DNA from: Argopecten irradians | Taxonomy: Eukaryota; Mollusca; Bivalvia; Pectinida; Pectinidae | Reading direction: 5' to 3' | NCBI RefSeq assembly: GCF_041381155.1 | Contig: NC_091135.1 | Location: 4,853,620-4,917,619, forward strand | Length of the DNA stretch: 64,000 nt | Shown here: positions 11,132 through 22,649 of the stretch, one piece after another | Layout: every line of letters begins with the position of its first letter | How positions within the stretch are numbered: the stretch's first letter is position 1 | Notes under the pieces: generated by a model | Told to the model about the DNA's origin: nothing | What the model saw: the letters and a program-made list of their open reading frames with translations, nothing else | The model's database searches: none | Made by a program: the position numbers and the translations under genes

Positions 11132-13594
11132 ATGAAGATTTCCATGCCATCATCGTTGTTTGTGGTCACAGTGGCCTGTGTATTGTCAATTATGACTATA
11201 ACTTCATTTCTTGTCGACCGCAAAGATATAAACACTATTCAAACAGATGTTATAAAAAACTGGGATAGGTTTTTCCCTTTCTCCCAAGACAAGAAAGTTG
11301 CAGTTCAAGCTCAGCCATTCAATGTTTCCACGTTGAAACAACTCTCTAATGCATCCTTCGATTATAAAGTGTCCATGGCAGCTCTCAATGATGCTAAAGT
11401 GGACCAAGCAGACCCTAGATTAGTCAAACTAATCAGTAATTATTATATAGAGCCGCCATCTTTGGAACCGTACCACCTGGACCATCCAAATAGACTGGAA
11501 TATTCCAACGGGCAAACCCCTCTTGTCGACAGCAGGCTTAATTATATGGTGAGTCATCATTACGGCAGACGCATTAATTCTCTGAAAATCGTAGCTCGAC
11601 CTGGCGATTGGTTGATGTTTTTCACTGGTTTGTACTAGAATTGGTACTATGATGCAATACATTTTAACATTGAGCTTCAATCTTTGCTTTAGGTTACTGA
11701 TGGGTGTGTATTGTGTTCTTAAGAATGTTGTCTCCTCCTCTTTGTGATGGTTATACCTAAATATGTTGATAAATGAAATCACGAAAAATATTTTCAAACT
11801 AAAAGTGAAATACGACTTTGAATCTCTCTAACGTCTTTATGCTTATCTTTTCGACAGGAAGGTGGGTTTTACATTGAATGTGGAGGACTCGATGGCGAAA
11901 AGGGTTCCAACACTCTTTTCTTTGAGAAAGTAAGGAAATGGAACGGACTCTTGATCGAAGGAAATCCGTCAAACTACGCCTTGTTGAAGTCCAAACACAG
12001 AAAGGCGTTCACCATGAATGCTTGTTTGTATCCACAAACTTATCCAGCTCTGGTAGGTAAACCACACACAGAAAGGCGTTCACCATAAAATGTTGGTTTT
12101 TACGTAAACCACACATAGAAAGGCGTTCACCATAAAATGTTGATTTGTACGTAAACTACACACAGAAAGGCATTCACCATAAAATGTTGGTTTGTACGTA
12201 AACCAAACACAGAAAGGCGTTCACCATAAAATGCTGGTTTGTACGTAAACCACAGACAAAAAGGCGTTCACCATAAATGCTGGTTTGTACGTAAACTACA
12301 TACAAAAAGGCGTTTACTATAAATGCTGGTTTGCACGTAAACTACACACAAAAAGGCGTTCACCATAAAATGTTGGTTTGTACGTAAACTACACACAAAA
12401 GGCGTTCACCATAAATGCTGGTTTGTACGTGAACCACACTTAGAATGGCGTTCACCATAAATGCTGGTTTGTACGTAAACCACACTTAGAATGGCGTTCA
12501 CCATAAATGCTGGTTTGTACGTGAACCACACTTAGAATGGCGTTCACCATGGATATTTGTTTGTTATTCTGCTTCTGTCACGTCCCTTTTAATACTCGGC
12601 AGCGTAACATTTTGGGAGAATATACCTTCACTATCCATAACGACGATAATTCAAATGCAGCATATTACCTGTTTTTTAAAATGAGCGTTGGCTCCTTTTT
12701 ATTTTTTATTGATGATTTGAGTAGTTCCATGATTTCAATATTCATGAATTCTTTACTAATTCACCCATTAGAAGCGTACGGTTTCCTGAACATCTAAAAT
12801 GAAACAGTACAGACTCTTCGAAATCCTTAATATGTTACCATATGTGTCTTGTTCAGTTTACTTTTTAAATTAACATAACTTAAAGAAAACATTCAATATT
12901 TTTCTTTCGGAATTTTTTTGGTTATCTTTTTTTGTATTCAGGTGAACTTCCATAAGGCATTCAACATAGGACGAATCATGCACGCAAAGTCAGTAAGCGA
13001 ATGGAACAAAAAGAACCGCGCTAAGGCTGACCCCGCCGAGGTACCTTATCTTTCTTTCTCCTTCTCTTACTCTTTCTTACTGTCAATGGAATTTCTTATT
13101 TGCAGTTATGTGAATTTAAAAAAAAATACTTTGACCCATCTTTAATGAAAGCCGAACATGTAGAAAATGAAAACTGGAGGAAAACTGGTAATTACGAGAA
13201 ACTATAGCGATGATAATCATTTTACCAGATAATTTTCTCCTCATTACCTTATTACCTTATTAATACCTCGATGTTCTTCCCAATGTAATGTATGCTGTTT
13301 ATGTTACAGGTGCAATGTTTCCCTATCTATTCCATCCTTCTTGCCATCAATCGTACAACAGTCGACTTTTTCAGTCTTGATATCGAAGGAGACGAACTTG
13401 GAGTGCTAAAGACGATTCCATTTAAAAAGGTGAATATCAAAATGTTAGCTGTTGAATACTCTCACGGCAAAAATGGACCAACTGGATTACAACATTTCAT
13501 GGAACGAAATGGATACGAAACATTGCTAAAAGTGTCACGTGATGACTGGGGCGTTAATGACTTAATATTCCGGAAGAAAGGACTGACACATTGA
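11132..13594 (+). CDS. FkbM/Star-like methyltransferase-domain protein, gene A (4 exons)
   Basis: Predicted type II membrane protein with a Methyltransf_21 (FkbM) domain; the substrate is unknown. Exons are 11132-11548, 11858-12052, 12942-13040 and 13310-13594, all phase 0 with GT-AG borders (331 aa). Exon 1 has a short cytosolic N-terminus, a hydrophobic anchor at about residues 8-26, and the family-conserved LEYSNGQTPLVDSRLNYM. Exon 2 (65 codons) carries the SAM-site loop GGFYIECGGLDGE and the acidic GLLIEGNPSNY. Exon 4 carries VDFFSLDIEGDELGVL and ends RKKGLTH. The Met at 11132 is preferred over the in-frame Met at 11102 because paralogues B and C start there (MK/MR then hydrophobic). Its last two exons together equal the single 127-codon last exon of B and C, so an extra intron (13041-13309) is unique to A. 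In exon 2 it is about 86% identical to B and 74% to C by hand count. Confidence 0.88.
12053..12550 (+). repeat. Exon-derived 46-47 bp minisatellite in intron 2 of gene A
   Basis: About eleven tandem units, each containing gaaaggcgttcaccat, then aatgctggtttgtacgtaaac (20 of these bases or fewer per unit are invariant). Unit starts fall near 12071, 12118, 12165, 12212, 12259 and onward at 46-47 bp steps. The unit is homologous to the last part of exon 2 (11992-12052), which encodes KHRKAFTMNACL, and the array begins immediately after the exon's splice donor. Confidence 0.92.
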
Positions 13595-13714
13595 CACACA
13601 TCATCAATACATGTGTACTAGTATCTGATGTTTTTTTAAAAGAAATTGATTACGTCATCTGTTTTTAAGATTGTCGTCATGAATCTGTGAAACGAAGGCT
13701 CAAAAGTATGTAAG

Positions 13715-13815
13715 AACTTAAGAGTGCCAATGACGATTCCATTTGAATTTAAAAAGGTTAATATCAAAATGTTAGCTATGGAATATTCTAACAGCAGAAA
13801 TAGACCAACCTCGAA
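13715..13815 (+). pseudogene. Partial relic of FkbM exon 4 downstream of gene A
   Basis: The stretch from 'agagtgccaatgacgattcc' through 'gttaatatcaaaatgttagc' to 'agaaatagaccaac' matches the exon 4 segment at 13398-13483 with few substitutions and a 6-bp insertion (gaattt). It lies about 320 bp downstream of its source. It has no start, is cut at both ends and cannot encode a domain. Confidence 0.85.
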
Positions 13816-13919
13816 CATATTAAATACTTAGTAAATATATGTTTGAGCCATGAACATTATCATCCATATTGTCTATTCAATTTTAATGTGTTCAGCTTAT
13901 CCCGTTTACTTCACTTAAA

Positions 13920-14290
13920 GTTATATATGCCGTAACTGGGCGAAAATTTTGGCATGTTGATTTTTCTTCGTTAATCTATTGAAAATCATAAGGTTTGATT
14001 ATAAGCCGTGAAAATCATTTAAATGGCTTCAAATGCCTTATAAACGTTAGTTACAAGACAGAAATTATGTACTGGAAAATTGTTGTTTTTTATGCCTTAT
14101 GTATATTTAAATGGAAACTTTCCTGCAGAAATCACTTTATAATTACTAATAACATTGTAAAAATGTGAAATGAAATTGTTGACCACAATTTGGCTTCATG
14201 GTCTGACCGTAGGTAGTCATTTCGCTTTACAATAGATGTAAATATAATGATTTTTGGCAGTACTGTTAAAAATCATTTTCTACTCTTATA
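13920..14290 (+). repeat. Dispersed repeat M7, plus copy
   Basis: Homologous over about 350 bp to the reverse complement of 22650-23010. Shared landmarks are 'tctattgaaaa', 'tcactttataattactaata', 'cttcatggtctgac' and a terminal tttttggcagtactg. No coding frame and unclassified. Confidence 0.75.
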
Positions 14291-14415
14291 TATAGTTGTG
14301 AAATTAAAACCAATGCATTGAAAGTACTGTAATTTTCAAAATGTTAATAACTTTTGGTGCAAGGCGTATACACATGAGGCAAAACATATATTTTATTAAA
14401 ATTAAAAGATCTTGT

Positions 14416-14563
14416 GATTTTAAAAATGCTGCACCGCTGACCAAGAGCAAGCGAATTAGTATTTTTCTCCAGTTAAACCAGTCACACACTTTACATCATC
14501 TGAACAATAAATGATAAGTATCGTTTATGCTCTGTCGGCGGTGTAGCATCTTTAAAAAAACGT
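14416..14563. mobile_element. MITE family M3, short internally deleted copy
   Basis: Left end 'tttaaaaatgctgcaccgct', right end 'ggcggtgtagcatctttaaa', with 'tcgtttatgctctgtcggcg' inside. It shares its ends with the longer copies at 27970-28309 and 37188-37546 but is only about 150 bp. Confidence 0.7.
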
Positions 14564-15015
14564 TATTGCTAATTAAGTGTCTTAAAACTACATCAAACAG
14601 TGGTCTTTATAAAAAGATCAATTATAAATTTCATTCTTTTTTATTCATTTTAGCTTTTGATATCCATGGAATAACATTGCTTGAACTCTTCACATAGAGA
14701 CTTGATACATGGCCTGTGTAATAACCAGGCAGTCATGGTTGACAGAACAGAATAATTCATATGTTGTTATACTAAACACCAAATTAAAACCTCAGACTTA
14801 TGTCAGATCGCCAAATATTAACTTTCATTTTTCATCGCCAACTATTACGACCGCAAAAATTCCCAGCTATACGGTATGATTTAATGAATTCATACACAAC
14901 AGGATGACAATATATTTACATATGTTAACTTTGGAGAGGGAGAAATAGATGGAGGGAGGAATGAAGGCGGTGGCAGAAAACAGGAAAAGTAAAAGTAACA
15001 TATACAGAAAGGCGC

Positions 15016-15041
15016 GGGGGGGGGGGGGGGGGGGGGCGGGG
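15016..15041 (+). repeat. Poly-G tract
   Basis: Twenty-one consecutive G residues, then C and four more G. It is capable of G-quadruplex formation on the plus strand. Its exact length is uncertain, since homopolymers of this size are error-prone. Confidence 0.9.
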
Positions 15042-15395
15042 TAGAGAAGGGGAAGGAAGTTTCGTTACCATTTTTTAAAGATATGATTTACTAGAATTAC
15101 ACTCTCCGATGCTGAAAACTGAAGATTATTATATTTTGTTATGTATCTTGGTGTTAACTCTTACAAACTAGAATAATTTATGAAAAGTTGAACTCATTGT
15201 TTAATGTCAACATACAGTAGTTAAACTCTATAACACAATTTGCATTTCTACCGAAACTGGTTCTATACAATATAGCAAGGTCAATTTCGATTTGCAATAT
15301 TAATGAATGTAGAAGCATTTATGTAACGCGTGGTGATAAATCAATAATGTTGTAATAAACGTGTGGGTGGATGGATGTATGCATCTGTGGATCAC

Positions 15396-15796
15396 TTAAA
15401 GGCCCACTACCTTTGCGGAACAAATCATAAAGGTTTCTTAAACATCAGAAAAAATATACCGAGGACCTAAGATGAGGTTACAACACCCAACATATGCAAG
15501 ATTTCTTGCGTTATACAAAAATTTATATGATAACTGTGGAGAGTCATTTCGCTGTTTTGCCGTCTGGCGCAGTGATAGTCAACTACCGGGCGGTATTTAA
15601 GCCGACGGCAGGAAACATAAGACGACCCGCGTTATGGAAATTAATATATCTTTTATTTTAATAAAATTGTTCAGGTGATGATACGTGTAGTATTAACGGT
15701 AAGTTAAGAACCTTTACGACTACAAAATTATCGATCTCGGTTTTACATTCCCATTTTATAAATTAAAAGCCGTTTCGGAAAGGTAGTGGGCCTTAA
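15396..15796. mobile_element. MITE family M4, copy 1 (TTAA-flanked)
   Basis: Left end TTAAAGGCCCACTACCTTT, right end AAAGGTAGTGGGCCTTAA. The body contains 'cgtctggcgcagtgatag', 'ggaaacataagacgacccgc' and 'ttatcgatctcggtttta', all found in the other copies (31259, 50797, 53980, 54169, partial 42235). Ends abutting TTAA suggest a TTAA target, as in piggyBac elements, though no transposase is present. Confidence 0.85.
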
Positions 15797-18143
15797 ATAT
15801 TTATACTGGTGGCACGCAGTGCCTGGATTGTTTTCTTATCTTGTTTAGTATGATAAATGACAGGGATATCGATTCGAACTTTTTAAGTTTTATTACATTT
15901 GACATCGACGATTTTGCATCATGATAATAAAACCCAGAAGCATAAAATTACAATTAACCTATCACAGGTGACATAAAAATGTGACGTTTCCAGTCGCTTT
16001 GTTCCAGAACTGTTTAAATGACAGTATTTACATGGTATTGTTGACTAATTATACATACAACATTTTGAAATACAATACAAAAGTACGCTTTTAACACATG
16101 TACACAAGTACACATGCTTTACTTTGCCATGTCGCCGTTGCTAATGTAACTAGCACCATATAGTTTATCAAATATCCCTTAGTTACAACTATTACACTGT
16201 AGAACTATAACACTGTAGAACTATTTTACGACTAACAAATCAAACCACATGTTCGTTGTTTCTGGTTCTTTTAAACAAATTTTTGCTATCAAGTTCACAG
16301 AGGCCTACAAAGTTCATATACCCGGGTTTTCTAACAATAAAGCTGGTCGAAGAAGTAAAACCAGCTAGTGATGTTGTCGATTCAGCTTTCGTCCAAACTA
16401 TCACGTGGGCTGAATAAATTTCTACACCCAAAGTTCAGAAAAAACAACAAGGCAATACAAATGTGCGATTTGTCAGTAATTGATTTACTGTTATTTCAGA
16501 TACTATTAGTAATTAAATTGTCGTCATATCTCTCTGCTTTACCTTATCCTGAAACCAGATTTGTTAATGATTAAATCAGGTGTTTGACCTGTCTAATGAT
16601 TCTATATTCTAATCAACAGGTTAACAGGCGAGAATATTAACCTTAAAAGTGTTTTATAAAGTACGTGCCATATGCAGTAACTTGATAGAATCGTTAATAA
16701 GGTTAAATCATTAGATCCATTAAATACTGTATACGTACTTATTATGGTACAACAAAATTTTAGTACAAATCTTATTTTGAACAATTTAGCGAAATGTTGA
16801 ATTCGCGCATTAGCAGTAGTTGACGGCAAACTGGATATGCTATTAGCGTTGGGAATATACATAATTGTGTAGCGCAAGTGATTTAATGCTAAAACCGCTA
16901 AAATAGAATTCTCGCTAAAATAAGTACGTTTTCAGTAGGTAAATTTGACCTTATTTTTTACACAACACAAAACTGTGATTTAATAATAATAATAATCAAA
17001 CATACAATACAATAATTTATTAATTTCCTTAAATTAAAATTTATTCCTTAGATAGGAATGACCATGAAGCAGTAGCTATGTATTGATTTGTTGAATATAG
17101 AAAAATGTTGGAATGGTTTTTATTTTATGTTAAAGACAGGTCGCTCAATTTTCGTTCTTTGAACATTTTTTAAGTTTAATTAAGGAACTCAGTGTAAATA
17201 TCAAATTTGCAAAATATTTTTCAGTTAAAGAAATGGAGCTTAATTTAACTATTTTTAATATTAAGTATGAAATAGTTCTGGAAAAAATTAGTTATGTAAT
17301 AAATTTGGTAATAATAATGCGAAGTTCATTATACAACATAGAGAACATACAATTATACATAAATATTATATACCTTGGAATTGAGCGCATATATCCAAGA
17401 ATCCATTATTAGATGGCCGATTGGTTAATTCCCATTTTCTATACCTTCTAAATCTATCATGTTCTTAAATAACACTAGCTGACCACAGGACGTGAAACCA
17501 ATCAAACCGAACCAAGTGCTTTTGTATAAAAAGGAATTTCTTTTCTCGTGTAGTCACTTGATTCCTTCTGTCATTGTTTCAGCCAATCAAATGTGACGTT
17601 ACAAACTATATCATATTTTTTCATATGGGAGGAGAGAGCAATTTGTTATGTCAATGAAGGGAAATTGAAATTCTGTTATGATCGTATGCAATTCGAATGA
17701 TATCTCTATTATGGCAAATATGATAAGGAATGACAAAAATTATTCATGCTAAGTTGGTTTTTTTACAATATAGTTTCGATGACAAAAATTATTCATGCTA
17801 AGTTGGTTTTTTTACAATATAGTTTCGATGACCAATGCATTGTTACACTGTAACTTCCACCTACATTCCTATATCATATCATTAGTAATGTAACAAAAAC
17901 CTCGATATAAATTGGTCCATATATGACAAAAGTCAACAACGTCAAGAAAATAGATCTCGTGCTTTTGCATGTTTAAAACAGAGATATAGTTAAGAGAAAG
18001 GCACTTGACATTTCAAAGAGACTTAGCGTTCGATGAAAATGCCCTGAGTAGTAATATTAGTAATGCTAAAGATGGTTTTCTAATCATGGTCTGGAATTAT
18101 TGATGGGCGGTATAGGTATCTCATAATCATATATCACTAGGAA
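15797..18143. other. Gene-free region with minor tandem duplications
   Basis: No exon supported. It contains a tandem doublet 'ctgtagaactat' at 16196-16223 and a perfect two-unit repeat at 17732-17829 (listed separately). A 63-codon minus-strand open frame at 16240-16431 resembles nothing I recognise. Confidence 0.5.
17732..17829. repeat. Perfect tandem duplication, 2 x 49 bp
   Basis: The unit starts gacaaaaattattcatgcta and ends tatagtttcgat. The two adjacent copies are identical by eye, indicating a very recent duplication or an assembly artefact. Confidence 0.95.
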
Positions 18144-18330
18144 TTCCGTCTTTGCACATTACAGAGTTACCTCCCTTGCGAGTAGGTATCCATTGTGACG
18201 TCATTGTTATGTGAGCGATACTCACGTCGTTTTCTCAGAAAAGTATTACGTTATGCTCGCAAACACATGACGTCATAATCAATACCTACCTGTAGGGGCT
18301 GATAACTCTGTGATATGCAATGACGGAATA
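18144..18330. mobile_element. Foldback MITE family M1, copy 2 (near full length)
   Basis: Left end 'ttccgtctttgcacattaca' then 'gagttacctcccttgcgag'; right end 'ctgataactctgtgatatgc' then 'aatgacggaata'. It carries TGACGTCA on the left and ATGACGTCAT on the right, so it supplies two CRE-like sites about 90 bp beyond the stop codon of FkbM gene B. Confidence 0.85.
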
Positions 18331-18420
18331 ACAAGGTGTACCATTGTAAACAAAATAACAGCAAACATTCTTATATTTAAATCATATGTAAAATATAATG
18401 ATAACATTTTGAAATGTTAG

Positions 18421-21397
18421 TTAATGCGTTAGTCCCTTTTTTCTAAATATAAGGTCGTTAACGCCTCCATCATCTCTGGACACCTTTAGTAGCGTATCAT
18501 AACCTTTATTCTCCATGAATTTCTGAACAGCATGGCTACCTTGTACGCCGTGCGCTACTTCCACTGTTAGCATTTTTATGTTGACCTTGTCAAACGGAAT
18601 CGTCTGCAACACATCAAGTTCGTCTCCTTCGATGTCGAGACTGAAGAAGTCGACGGTTGTCTGGTTTATGGCTAGTAGAATGGAATACAATGGAAAACAT
18701 TGCATTTTAACGATGTCTGGTTTGAGATGTTGCTGGTGCATCCAGGTTTTAACTTTATCAGCGTGTACAGGTCGTCCCCTGTTGAATGCCTTGTTGAAGG
18801 AAACCTTAAAAGAGGAGGAAATAAACGAATTTCAAAAAACAGTTAAGCTTTGTGATGTCGAATTTGGATAACTCGATGACATGTTTTCAATGAAAATAAC
18901 TGTTACGTCATTATTTTGTTAGCGCAATTCACGTCGTTTTCTCCGAAACGTATGACGTTACGCTCGCAAACACGTGGCGTCACAATCAATACCTACTTGC
19001 AAGGGCAGATAACTCTGTAATATGCAAATACGGAATAGCTCCTGCTTAACATTATCAAATTTGAAATCCGTTGAAAATTAAAAAAAAAATCATTAGTATG
19101 AAATTGTGCAAGTATCCTTGACAAAAACATATAGTATATAGCTAAAGATAGCAATACCAATATTATGTTTGCAAGAGCCTAGATGTTGTACATTATGTAT
19201 CATATGCCTGAATGCAATGAAACGGGAGAAAATAATATATGAAAGAAAACCATTGAATTATTCGATAGTTTGTTATTCAGGAGATGAATGACGCTATTCC
19301 GTCACCATGACCATTTTATCGGGTTTATGAGTCTGATGTCGACCATGTTTTACAGACACAAGTTGAAATTTAGGTAGTTTTTCATATAAGATTGATTTTT
19401 GACTAGTGTTGAGCAGGTGTTTGATATGTTTGTAGCCTTTGAATCTGGTCGTGTGATGTTTTACGAGCACTTTTCCGAGGAAAATGATGACACCAGAGAT
19501 TCTATGTCTATTATTTGTTCGTTAAACCGGAAAATAATAACAATAAAGTCGAGTCAAATACAGAAAATTGATATTAGATTCGCAATATTAAAACCTTTAT
19601 GGGAATGTCTGTACTTCAATATACGAACAAAATCTTTATATTGCAGAAGAATACATACAGACAACAGGCTAATTTACATAAATCGAATATAAATTTTTAC
19701 AGTTTTTATCATTGTTGTTGTCGTTCCTTCCACTGACTATAAATCCAAATCTGGGAGACTGGAGAAAGTCCATATTTTAAATTATCCTAGTCTAGTGTCG
19801 GAGGCACATGGGTATAAGAATTAGTTATGTACAGTTTATACATGTATGTACGTGTATAGTATTATATTTACATTTACTTGTCACTTCTACTATATAAACT
19901 AACCAAGGCAAAGTAAAGTATATGACGGTATAACTGATACTCAAAACGTGACCATTGTGACGTCACTAAAATGGCTGTTCTATCTTGTGGATTAAATCGT
20001 CGTTGATAAATGTTTTCGTGGTCTAGCTTTAATAATGTTAATGCAGAGACCCTAAAATGAGTTGATGATATAAATATAAGCATCAAACTCTCTTCTATGG
20101 TCTATATACATGCCATAGGAAGATAGTTTAATGCTTAAATACAGAATTCAAATACGCTAAAACGTCACTTCTCGTTATTCTTCATGTTTATAATAACCCT
20201 TTTAAAGAGAAAACACTTTCTGTATTCAACTAATAGCAGAGATTTACCTCGGCAGGGTAGGTATGGGGGTACAGACAAGCATTCATGGTGAGTGCCTTTC
20301 GGTGTTTGGATTTCAACATGGCGTAGTTCGTTGGGTCTCCTTCAATCAATAACCCGTTCCATTTCCGTACTTTCTCAAAGAAGAATGTGTTCGAACCTTT
20401 TTCACCATTCAGTGCTCCACATTCAATGTAAAATCCGCCTTCCTGAAAACAAAAGTTTTAAATGTCATAAAATAAAATCTCGTTTTGTCAAGGCATGCAC
20501 GAGATTAAGTCTGGTTAACATCGTATCTATTGTTTCTAAATGTTATTTTTGTCTATTTATGAGAAGTCTGCATAACAAATTACCAAGTCGTAAAATGTAG
20601 TCTAGTTTTGCATTTTAATGGGCCTAATCTTATTTTTAATGGGCGTGATATTATCTTAATGGGCTTAATCTTATTTTAATGGGCTTAATCTTATTTTAAT
20701 GGACTTTATCTTATTTTTAATGGACTTCATCCTATTTTAATGGGCTTATTCTTATTTTTAATGGATTTAATCTTATTTTAATGGACTTAATCTTATTTCA
20801 ATGGGTTTAATCTTATTTTAATGGGTTTAAATCTTCTTTATAAAAACGCCTTAGCTAGTCACCAAGTACTAAGATAATTATTATATATCAACAAATGCAA
20901 CATATTAAAATCACCTTGAAGTTTAAAGTCTACATTTGTCAATAGTGATTTAGCTCAGTACTTACCATGTAGTTCAATCTGCTATCTACAAAAGGAGTTT
21001 GCCCGTTAGAATATTCCAGTCTGTTTGGATTGTCCAGGTGGTACGGTTCCAAAGATGGCGGCTCTATATAATAATCCCGGATGAGTTCCACCAACCGGGG
21101 ATTGGTTTGGTCCACTTTAGCAGAGTTCAGATCTGCTATTTCTTTTTTATAGTCCACCGACTGGTCTCGATGTGGTGTGAAAGTTAACGGTTGGAATGGT
21201 TTCGGTTGTTGACAGTTTCCAGTCGGTAGATTGACTCCGTTGTTTACTCTACTGAGTTTATTAAGATTTGCTGCAAAGTACATGTCAGACACAGGCGATT
21301 CCAATGGTATAACATTAGTGAAATAATGTATAAACAGGTAACACACTACAGCACCTAGTACTCCGACCAAAGTCAACGATTTCCAGCTGGCTTTCAT
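18421..21397 (-). CDS. FkbM/Star-like methyltransferase-domain protein, gene B (3 exons)
   Basis: Minus-strand gene with exons 20966-21397, 20248-20442 and 18421-18804, all phase 0 and GT-AG; 336 aa. Exon 1 encodes MKASWKSLT, a hydrophobic anchor at about residues 9-28, a variable lumenal stalk, and LEYSNGQTPFVDSRLNYM. Exon 2 (65 codons) encodes GGFYIECGALNGEKGSNTF and LLIEGDPTNY, the SAM-binding region. Exon 3 (127 codons) encodes VDFFSLDIEGDELDVL, VNIKMLTVE and the ending RKKGLTH. The length and motifs suggest an intact gene. It is closest to gene A (about 79% identity over the last 94 residues by hand count) but keeps the final exon undivided, like C. Intron 1 holds a 20-bp minisatellite and intron 2 an M1 MITE. 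The methyl acceptor is unknown; Drosophila Star is a related membrane protein in EGF-ligand trafficking. Confidence 0.88.
18899..19035. mobile_element. Foldback MITE family M1, copy 3 (left end truncated), intron 2 of gene B
   Basis: Contains 'tgttacgtcattattttgtt', 'cacgtcgttttctccgaaac', 'cgctcgcaaacacgtggcgt' and the right end 'gggcagataactctgtaata'. The usual left terminus (gagttacctccctt) is missing. Confidence 0.8.
20613..20835. repeat. 20-21 bp minisatellite in intron 1 of gene B
   Basis: About eleven units of 'ttaatgggcttaatcttatt' with single-base variants (ggacttt, ggatttaa, gggcgtg). It is confined to the intron and unrelated in sequence to the minisatellite of gene A. Confidence 0.92.
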
Positions 21398-21547
21398 AGT
21401 TGATATTCTTCAGATCATCGACTCCGGATTTCAAACTGTAGGAAAAGGAAAAGGACCATTTACATATTAGCTGTGATTTATAACAACAACAACTGATTAT
21501 GTAAAATGTGGCAAATATAGAGAAAGAAGGCGCCTATTATGTAATTA

Positions 21548-21895
21548 AAGATGTGGATCACTTTCTTTGGAAATCGAAAAGGGTCGGCATATCAGGCCGA
21601 TAGTGCCAGTAAACAATAGGATTTGTAAACTTTGTTTATCAAATGAGGATGAAGACGAGGTTCACTTTTTAACACAATGTGAGTTTAACAATGATTTACG
21701 ATGGCCTCTTTTAGTTGATGCTCAAAAATACGTTGATTTTAATAGTATGGATAAATTTCAACCAATTCGAATACCTCATTGATAATTCTCCTCCAAATTT
21801 ACTATAAAACAACTTAATGCAATGTGGAGAGGAGAAGTAACATTTTGTAAATTTACAATCCTGTAACATAACAATACAATACAATTGAGATATTG
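21548..21895 (+). pseudogene. LINE 3' fragment (C-terminal zinc-knuckle of RT ORF)
   Basis: The frame from 21567 reads RICKLCLSNEDEDEVHFLTQC, a CxxC-x8-H-x4-C knuckle like that of the LINE at 28895. It then runs to a stop at about 21780. The 3' tail ends in ATACAATACAAT, a short tandem repeat as seen at many LINE 3' ends. It is 5'-truncated with no RT core. Confidence 0.65.
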
Positions 21896-22074
21896 AAAAG
21901 TAATTTATAGTAAATATCCCGAAAATTGTTCAAATCTCATATTTTCTGACAAAAATCACATGACTGTTAGATATATATTCATCAGTCTATCCACCAAATA
22001 CAAAAGAATGTATGACAACATTAATTTTCATTGAACTAGTCTCCTGTGCGCAAATCAGGCTTTTCAAACTTCAA

Positions 22075-22560
22075 ACTTTATTAGTCTCTTTACAAAATAC
22101 ATTGTGTAGAGAACATATTTACAACAGTCAAGAAATGCAACATAGAAGGTAGACAAATTATGTGACTTTTTTTTACATAACTTTGATAAATTTACATAAA
22201 TTTCTCATTATTTTTATATTCTTTGAGTTCAGAAGCTGTGAAAATTTTATGATATTTGGTCTGGTGTAATAGTACTCATTAACATATAATTTCCTTTCTA
22301 AGGTCAAAAACGGACACTTTTATAAATAATGGAATTCATCACAAATATCATTGGTATCACAATAAGTACAAATTCTATCTTGATAATTCAAATTAATCCA
22401 TCTACCAGACTCCACAATGAATTTATGATTACTTGTTCTAAATTTTACACATTAAAATGCTTTCATTATCATTTAATATATCAAAATATTTTTCAAAATT
22501 ACATTCGTTTTTGTTTGTGCCGTATTTTTCATACTCACGAATCAAGATGAGCTTTTAATA
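22075..22560 (-). pseudogene. LINE 3' fragment, antisense (C-terminal zinc-knuckle)
   Basis: Reading the minus strand from about 22450 gives RWINLNYQDRICTYC, then DTNDICDEFHYL, a stop, and KCPFLTLERKLYVNEYYYT followed by RPNIIKFSQLL. This aligns with the C-terminus of the 28895 LINE (SLCDKNDVEDEVHF...YFYHRPSVHKFIEL). The stop inside the knuckle and loss of the RT region show a dead 5'-truncated copy. Confidence 0.7.
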
Positions 22561-22649
22561 TGTTATTCATTACCAAAAGTAACCATCATATTGAGAATAA
22601 CACTACTTTCAATCCATAGGTTTTTATTTTACAAGCACATATAAGAGGT

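Noticed and set aside
12537..12797. 86-codon plus frame
   Set aside because: Begins within the last unit of the intron 2 minisatellite and continues into AT-rich intron; it does not match the FkbM paralogues.
12942..13145. Exon 3 of gene A reading through into the downstream 75-codon frame
   Set aside because: The frame continues into Ser/Phe-rich intron sequence and stops. Using the donor at 13041 restores exact length and phase agreement with paralogues B and C.
16240..16431. 63-codon minus frame containing a GYMNFVGLCELD segment
   Set aside because: Looks protein-like locally but I cannot tie it to a family and there are no flanking exons.
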